Of a stretch of 9,715 nucleotides of DNA, positions 6,040-9,715 are shown one piece after another. A model generated the notes under the pieces. That model did no database searches and was not told where the DNA came from. It saw nothing but the letters and a program-made list of their open reading frames with translations. Each line of letters begins with the position of its first letter. Position 1 is the stretch's first letter. Both the position numbers and the translations under genes were made by a program. The DNA is from Mailhella sp. (GTDB lineage Bacteria; Desulfobacterota; Desulfovibrionia; Desulfovibrionales; Desulfovibrionaceae), in NCBI GenBank assembly GCA_020024815.1, contig JAHHTE010000069.1, positions 1 to 9,715 of the forward strand, read 5' to 3'.

Positions 6040-6600
6040 ATGAATATAGAGTTTAAGCATATTGATATTAGCCAATTATCAAAAGAAACTATTGAAAAAG
6101 CTAAAAAAATTAAATTTCTTGTACTTGATATTGATGGAGTTTGCACCAATGGGCAACTTTATATGAATAGTCAAGGTGAAACTATCAAGACTTTTCATGT
6201 GCATGATGGTATTGGGATAAAAACAGCATTTATGGCTGGTATTGAAGTTGGTATTATTACAGGAAGAAAGGATAAATGTGTTGAAGAACGTATGCGTCCT
6301 CTTGGAGTAACAGAATATTATTCTGGATTTTATAGTAAATTAGAACCATTACAGAAAATAGCTGATAATAAAAATATTTCTTTTGCAGAAATGGCATATC
6401 TTGGAGATGATATTATTGATTTAGATCCTCTTTTGCGAGTTGGTTTACCTTGTGCAGTGCAAAACGCAAGGGAAGAAGTAAAACAAATTGCATCTATTAT
6501 TACCAAAACAAAAGGTGGTGATGGGGCAGTTCGTGAACTTGTGGAAATTTTACTTGCTTGCCAAGAAAAACAGCCAGCAGCTCTTTATTGGATACATTAA
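6040..6600 (+). CDS. kdsC: 3-deoxy-D-manno-octulosonate 8-phosphate phosphatase
   Basis: Removes the phosphate from Kdo 8-phosphate to give Kdo, the step after KdsA. The 186-residue protein is a C0-type HAD phosphatase with no cap domain. Motif I is DIDGVCTNG with nucleophile D30 and general acid D32. Motif II is IITGRKD with T74. A lysine near K100 fits motif III, and YLGDDIIDLDPL (D123, D124, D127) is the metal-binding motif IV. The KdsC marker FHVHDGIGIK is at 52-61. The protein has an N-terminal extension of about 20 residues before the core. The ribosome site is weak and overlaps the kdsA stop, so translation is probably coupled. The last base of its TAA stop is the first base of the lptC ATG. 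Confidence 0.94.
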   Translation: MNIEFKHIDISQLSKETIEKAKKIKFLVLDIDGVCTNGQLYMNSQGETIKTFHVHDGIGIKTAFMAGIEVGIITGRKDKCVEERMRPLGVTEYYSGFYSKLEPLQKIADNKNISFAEMAYLGDDIIDLDPLLRVGLPCAVQNAREEVKQIASIITKTKGGDGAVRELVEILLACQEKQPAALYWIH

Positions 6601-7424
6601 TGAAAGATAATAAAAAACAAAAAAATACAATAGATATGCCAAAAGAAAAAAAAGTTCATCCTTTTTTATTTTTGCTTGGTATTATGCTTTTATGTTTTTT
6701 ATCTGTGTATTTATGGCTTGACTGGGTACAAAAAAGTGAAGCAAAAAGAATAAAAGAAATTGTGCAATCTGATGATATTGCAATGCTTTTAACTGGTAAG
6801 GAATTTAGTAAAAAAGAATTTTCAAAAGAAATTGAAGAAATAAAAAAAGCTCATACACCTAAAAAAACTATGGAACATACGGATCTTTCTGAAATTGTTC
6901 ATTCATTAGATGAATTGTCTGATTTTAATGAAGATACTGTTGGTTTGGCGATGAAAGAAATACAAATTTCTCAAGGTGAAAATGGCTTAGAGGAATGGCA
7001 TTTACAAGCAAAATGGGCAACAATGTATGAAAAAACCAATATAGTACAATTTGAAAATCCTGAAATGTGGCATAGAGTTGGTGAAATTCAAGGAAAAAAT
7101 AAAACTTCTCAAAATGATATAAAATTTTTAAAAGATGATACAGAAAAGTTAATCGTTGTTGCACAACGTGGACTTGTATATGATAATAATGAAAAAATAT
7201 TGTTACAAGAAAATGTTCATGCAACACAAGCAAATAGCTTTATAAAAGGAGAAATCTTAAGTTATGATAATAAAGACCAACTTGCTGTTTTTCCCAATAA
7301 AGCTATTTTTGGAAGTGAAAATTTAGAAGGTTCTGCTAATATAATGAGTTGGAACATGGTTGAAAATAAAATTTATGGCTCTGGTCAAGTAGAAGTTTTA
7401 TGGACACCTGAAACAACAAAATAA
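6600..7424 (+). CDS. lptC: LPS export inner-membrane protein LptC
   Basis: LptC is anchored in the inner membrane and hands LPS from the LptB2FG extractor to periplasmic LptA. The chosen start is the ATG in TAATG, overlapping the kdsC stop by one base, giving 274 residues. The longer frame from a TTG at 6558 would overlap kdsC by 43 bases. A short basic N-terminus precedes one membrane segment at about residues 21-40. Residues 46-112 are a charged, Lys/Glu-rich stretch, then come the beta-rich LptC-type repeats from about 115 to 268, with EEWHLQAKWATMYEKTNIVQFENPEMW as a characteristic block across 131-157. E. coli LptC is about 191 residues, so the charged insert makes this one long. Assignment rests on topology, motif pattern and position rather than strong identity. 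Confidence 0.82.
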   Translation: MKDNKKQKNTIDMPKEKKVHPFLFLLGIMLLCFLSVYLWLDWVQKSEAKRIKEIVQSDDIAMLLTGKEFSKKEFSKEIEEIKKAHTPKKTMEHTDLSEIVHSLDELSDFNEDTVGLAMKEIQISQGENGLEEWHLQAKWATMYEKTNIVQFENPEMWHRVGEIQGKNKTSQNDIKFLKDDTEKLIVVAQRGLVYDNNEKILLQENVHATQANSFIKGEILSYDNKDQLAVFPNKAIFGSENLEGSANIMSWNMVENKIYGSGQVEVLWTPETTK

Positions 7425-7445
7425 GTGTAAAAGGAATGAATAATA

Positions 7446-7769
7446 ATGAGAATATTATGTATTTTTGTTTATTGTTTGATTTTTCCTTTTGTTAGTTATG
7501 CTCAAACTTCTATTAATAATGACTGTACATATAAGGGAATTCCTCTTTATGGTACTGTTAAAGTTGTGCAAAATGGTTTTGCTGATTTTAAAATAAAAAA
7601 AGTTCATTCCTTTGGAGAGTTAAAAGTAAAAAAAGTCCATTCTTTTGCCAATACTTGTGGAGAATGGAAATTTGTAAAAAATGGTAATGCTGATTTTACA
7701 GTTAAATTCGTTGATGCTTTTGGTGATTTTACCATACAATTTGTAGATGCTTTTCCGGGATTAAATTAG
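7446..7769 (+). CDS. Small secreted repeat protein, probable 7(1) septoil knot family
   Basis: A 107-residue protein with a signal peptide (about 1-19, cleavage after SYA), so periplasmic or exported. The mature part opens DCTYKGIPLYG and is then built from six short units of about 11 residues: VKVVQNGFADF, KIKKVHSFGEL, KVKKVHSF, KFVKNGNADF, TVKFVDAFGDF and TIQFVDAFPG. Each alternates charged and hydrophobic residues and ends at a Phe, as expected for stacked beta strands. C27 and C71 (in TCGEW) are the only mature cysteines and could form a disulfide. The pattern matches my memory of small secreted proteins that databases call '7(1) septoil knot domain-containing', with a deeply knotted fold. 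Function is unknown to me. AAGGA (7431-7435) precedes the ATG. It lies 21 bases after lptC and 8 before lptA, so it is co-transcribed with LPS transport genes. Confidence 0.65.
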   Translation: MRILCIFVYCLIFPFVSYAQTSINNDCTYKGIPLYGTVKVVQNGFADFKIKKVHSFGELKVKKVHSFANTCGEWKFVKNGNADFTVKFVDAFGDFTIQFVDAFPGLN

Positions 7770-7777
7770 AGTAAGAT

Positions 7778-8341
7778 ATGAAAAAAAGTATTTTTTTAGT
7801 AATGTTATTAATGTTTTTACCTATAACTAGGGCTTATGGAGTTGCTCCAAATTTTTCTGATAATGATTTACCTGTAAAAATTAATGCTGATGATATGGTT
7901 TATGATATTGAAAAAAGTAAGGTTACTTTTACGGGAAATGTAGTTGTCAAACGTGGAACATTTAATATGGTTGCACCAAAAATGACAATTTTTTTACAAA
8001 AGGTAAAATCACAAGAACAAATTGAAATACAAGATGAAAATATTCCACTTACTGGAAAAGTAGAAAATACAAAAAAAACAGTTGGAACACAAAATAAAAT
8101 TGATAAGATAGAAGCATATAATGGGGTGAAATTTAAGTATGAAACCCAATCAGGTTCTTCTGAAACAGCAATTTATGATGCAAAAAAGGGGATTTTAACA
8201 ATGAAAGGAAATCCTGAAGTAAAAGATGGTAGAAATTCTATTCGTGGTAATACCATTTTGTATTATTTATATGAAAAACGTAGTGAAGTTGTTGGTTCTG
8301 GAAAAAAACGTGTAGAAGCAATTTTTGATCCCAATAAATAG
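7778..8341 (+). CDS. lptA: LPS export periplasmic bridge protein LptA
   Basis: LptA oligomerises in the periplasm and forms the beta-jellyroll bridge along which LPS moves from LptC to LptD. The 187-residue precursor has a signal peptide in about the first 19-21 residues (MKKSIFLVMLLMFLPITRAYG). The OstA-like domain starts at about residue 32 with the family pattern LPVKINADDMVYDIEKSK, VTFTGNVVVKRG and MVAPKMTIFL, and resumes after a polar insert of about 40 residues with IEAYNGVKFKYE, TAIYDAKKGILTMKGNPEV and IRGNTILYYLYEKRSEVVG. Total length is close to the E. coli protein (about 185). The ribosome site is weak and overlaps the stop of the preceding gene. The stop lies 7 bases before the lptB start. 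Domain and gene order agree, so the call is firm. Confidence 0.93.
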   Translation: MKKSIFLVMLLMFLPITRAYGVAPNFSDNDLPVKINADDMVYDIEKSKVTFTGNVVVKRGTFNMVAPKMTIFLQKVKSQEQIEIQDENIPLTGKVENTKKTVGTQNKIDKIEAYNGVKFKYETQSGSSETAIYDAKKGILTMKGNPEVKDGRNSIRGNTILYYLYEKRSEVVGSGKKRVEAIFDPNK

Positions 8342-8348
8342 GTAGTAT

Positions 8349-9077
8349 ATGAAAGCAACATTAGTTGGAGAACATTTAGCAAAAACCTATGGTGCAAGGC
8401 AAGTTGTTCGTGATGTGAATATTCGCATTGAACAAGGAGAAATTGTCGGGCTTTTAGGCCCAAATGGAGCAGGTAAAACAACCTCATTTTATATGCTCAC
8501 AGGAATTATTAAAGCAACACAAGGTAAAATTCTTTATAATGGAAATGATATTACTTCTTGGGCTTTATATAAAAGAGCAAGGGTTGGAATTAGTTATTTA
8601 CCTCAAGAAAGTTCTGTATTCAAAAGCTTAACTGTTAAAGAAAATATTCAAATTGTTATGGAATACACTAAACTTTCAAAAAAAGCTCAAGAAGAAAAAA
8701 TATATAGTTTGCTTGATGAATTTGGGCTGACACGACTTGAAAAATCCTATGCTTCTTATTTATCAGGTGGTGAAAGAAGAAGACTTGAAATTGCCCGTTG
8801 TTTAGTGCATGATCCCTCTTTTATTTTGCTTGATGAACCCTTTGCAGGGATCGATCCTTTGGCTGTTGGTGATATTCAAGACCTTATTCGGCGATTAAAA
8901 GTTCGTGGTATGGGTGTTTTGATTTCTGATCATAACGTGCGAGAAACATTATCTATTTGTGATAGAGCATCTATCATGCATGATGGTATTTTACTTTTAT
9001 CTGGAACTCCTGAAGAATTGGTAAATAATGAAAAAGCACGTGAGATTTATTTAGGTAACAATTTTTATATGCACTAA
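8349..9077 (+). CDS. lptB: LPS export ABC transporter ATPase LptB
   Basis: Cytoplasmic ATPase of the LptB2FG complex, which extracts LPS from the inner membrane. All ABC motifs are intact in the 242-residue protein: Walker A GPNGAGKTT (37-45), Q-loop Q86 in LPQESS, signature LSGGE (138-142), Walker B FILLDE (158-163) with catalytic E163, D-loop GIDP, and switch histidine H195 in SDHNVRE. Length and the sequence LPQESSVFKSLTVKENI are typical of LptB (about 241 residues). lptF and lptG are not in the window; in this and many other groups they lie elsewhere. In Desulfovibrio genomes, from memory, rpoN follows lptB. Here a rhodanese gene follows after five bases. Confidence 0.97.
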   Translation: MKATLVGEHLAKTYGARQVVRDVNIRIEQGEIVGLLGPNGAGKTTSFYMLTGIIKATQGKILYNGNDITSWALYKRARVGISYLPQESSVFKSLTVKENIQIVMEYTKLSKKAQEEKIYSLLDEFGLTRLEKSYASYLSGGERRRLEIARCLVHDPSFILLDEPFAGIDPLAVGDIQDLIRRLKVRGMGVLISDHNVRETLSICDRASIMHDGILLLSGTPEELVNNEKAREIYLGNNFYMH

Positions 9078-9082
9078 AAACT

Positions 9083-9481
9083 ATGAAAAAAAGTATTATT
9101 ATCGTTATTTTAGTTTTGGTGGTTATTATGTTATTACAATATTTTAAAAATAGTCCTTTTAGCACTATTGACGCAAGCCATATTCATAATATTACTCCTG
9201 AACAAGCAGAACAAATGATAAAAGAAAATAAAATTTATTTATTAGATGTTCGCTCTCAAGGTGAATATGATGAAAAACATTATAAAAATGCTAATCTGAT
9301 TCCTTCCAATGAATTAGAAAGTAGAATTGATGAAATTCCAACAGATAAACCTGTTCTTATGCATTGCCGAAGTGGTTCAAGAGCAGCTAATGTAAGCCAT
9401 GTTTTTGCTGATAGAACAGGGCAAGAAATATATATTTTGGCAGGTTTTCCTTTGTATTCTGAAGAATTGATAGAAAAATAA
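9083..9481 (+). CDS. Membrane-anchored rhodanese-like sulfurtransferase
   Basis: A 132-residue single-domain rhodanese with an N-terminal hydrophobic segment (about residues 4-21), which is either a membrane anchor or an uncleaved signal, putting the domain in the periplasm. The rhodanese fold starts at about residue 36 with ITPEQAEQMI, followed by LLDVRSQGEYDEKHYKNA and the active-site loop HCRSGSRA with catalytic C95, the residue that carries persulfide sulfur. IYILAGFPLY near the end corresponds to the GG/AGF motif after the loop. Such proteins can move sulfur from thiosulfate or other persulfide donors, and the substrate cannot be predicted. It starts five bases after the lptB stop with no visible ribosome site, so it probably depends on coupled translation. 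It is the last gene before the operon terminator. Confidence 0.9.
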   Translation: MKKSIIIVILVLVVIMLLQYFKNSPFSTIDASHIHNITPEQAEQMIKENKIYLLDVRSQGEYDEKHYKNANLIPSNELESRIDEIPTDKPVLMHCRSGSRAANVSHVFADRTGQEIYILAGFPLYSEELIEK

Positions 9482-9539
9482 ATTAATAAGATTTTATCTA
9501 ATTTTTCTTTTGGGGAAATGATTTTCCAATTTTCTTAAT

Positions 9540-9582
9540 AAAGTAAAGTTGTTGGAATGGTATTCTAAGAACTTTACTTTTT
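9540..9582 (+). terminator. Terminator of the kds-lpt operon
   Basis: Outer arms AAAGTAAAGTT (9540-9550) and AACTTTACTTT (9570-9580) pair perfectly over 11 bp. An inner GAAT/ATTC stem with a GGT loop (9555-9565) sits on top, separated by small unpaired bases. The stem runs into five T's (9578-9582). It lies about 60 bases after the last stop codon. Confidence 0.75.
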
Positions 9583-9715
9583 AATATAGAATGTATTTCC
9601 AATCTATTTTTTTATTAAGGTGTGTTTCTAAGTTATTTTTTTTGTTTATATAATATGTTTTTCTTTATTCTACTATTACATAGTATCACGTTTAATAAGG
9701 GGCTTCACCCCTTAG
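9583..9715. other. Non-coding AT-rich end of the window with an edge hairpin
   Basis: No reading frame with a ribosome site is visible here. A TATAAT at 9649-9654 has only a poor upstream box (TTTCTA, 9625-9630, 18 bases away), so promoter activity is doubtful. A hairpin, TAAGGGG (9696-9702) with CCCCTTA (9708-9714) and a 5-base loop, touches the window edge. Its following bases are not available, so it may be a cut-off terminator or part of a neighbouring gene's leader. Confidence 0.45.

Noticed and set aside
5565..6149. A 194-codon minus-strand frame opposite kdsA and kdsC
   Set aside because: It is antisense to two intact enzymes with all motifs present and has no start signal or known domain.
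6558..6599. TTG start for lptC overlapping kdsC
   Set aside because: The TAATG overlap at 6600 is a standard coupled start, and the extra residues are just the kdsC end read in another frame.
7446..7769. Short repeats as a CRISPR array or mobile repeat
   Set aside because: The repeats are in-frame protein repeats of about 33 bases with no constant DNA repeat or unique spacers.
1..9715. tRNA, rRNA, insertion sequence, phage or defence genes
   Set aside because: None was seen. The intergenic gaps are short and no transposase, integrase, cloverleaf or terminal repeats of an element were found.

Overview
The window looks like chromosome from an AT-rich, Gram-negative member of the Desulfovibrionaceae. 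The evidence is a dissimilatory sulfite reductase operon whose proteins resemble Desulfovibrio DsrA and DsrB almost residue for residue, together with genes for Kdo and for LPS export. DsrB is fused in frame to DsrD. From memory that fusion is known in Bilophila wadsworthia and its relatives, so the low-GC Bilophila/Lawsonia/Taurinivorans side of the family is the best guess. Species cannot be fixed without a search.

Layout. Bases 1-133 hold a strong terminator for the dsr operon and a second inverted repeat. Bases 134-2908 (minus strand) are dsrA followed by the dsrB-dsrD fusion, 18 bases apart, each with a strong ribosome binding site. Bases 2909-3140 are the dsr leader and promoter region. 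They contain a long-spaced 12-bp inverted repeat, A-tracts, and a three-part pairing element that includes the Shine-Dalgarno sequence. Bases 3141-4211 (minus) encode an Elp3-type radical SAM protein without an acetyltransferase domain. Two single plus-strand genes follow: a HIT-family hydrolase (4288-4707) and an IHF-alpha/HU-type DNA-binding protein (4811-5107) with a strong terminator.

From a good sigma-70-like promoter at 5175-5203, a tight seven-gene plus-strand operon runs to 9481: kdsA, kdsC, lptC, a small secreted repeat protein, lptA, lptB, and a membrane-anchored rhodanese. It ends at a hairpin terminator (9540-9582). KdsA and KdsC make Kdo. LptC, LptA and LptB are the inner-membrane anchor, periplasmic bridge and ATPase of the LPS transporter. 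The small protein between lptC and lptA resembles the family that databases call '7(1) septoil knot' proteins, and its presence inside an LPS export operon is the most unexpected gene-content feature. The final 230 bases have no gene.

Four start sites were moved downstream from the longest reading frame (dsrA, HIT gene, kdsA, lptC) on the basis of ribosome binding sites, stop-start overlap or family N-termini. The dsr genes use C-ending codons (AAC, GAC, TAC, CAC) far more than the rest of the window, which is what very high expression would produce.
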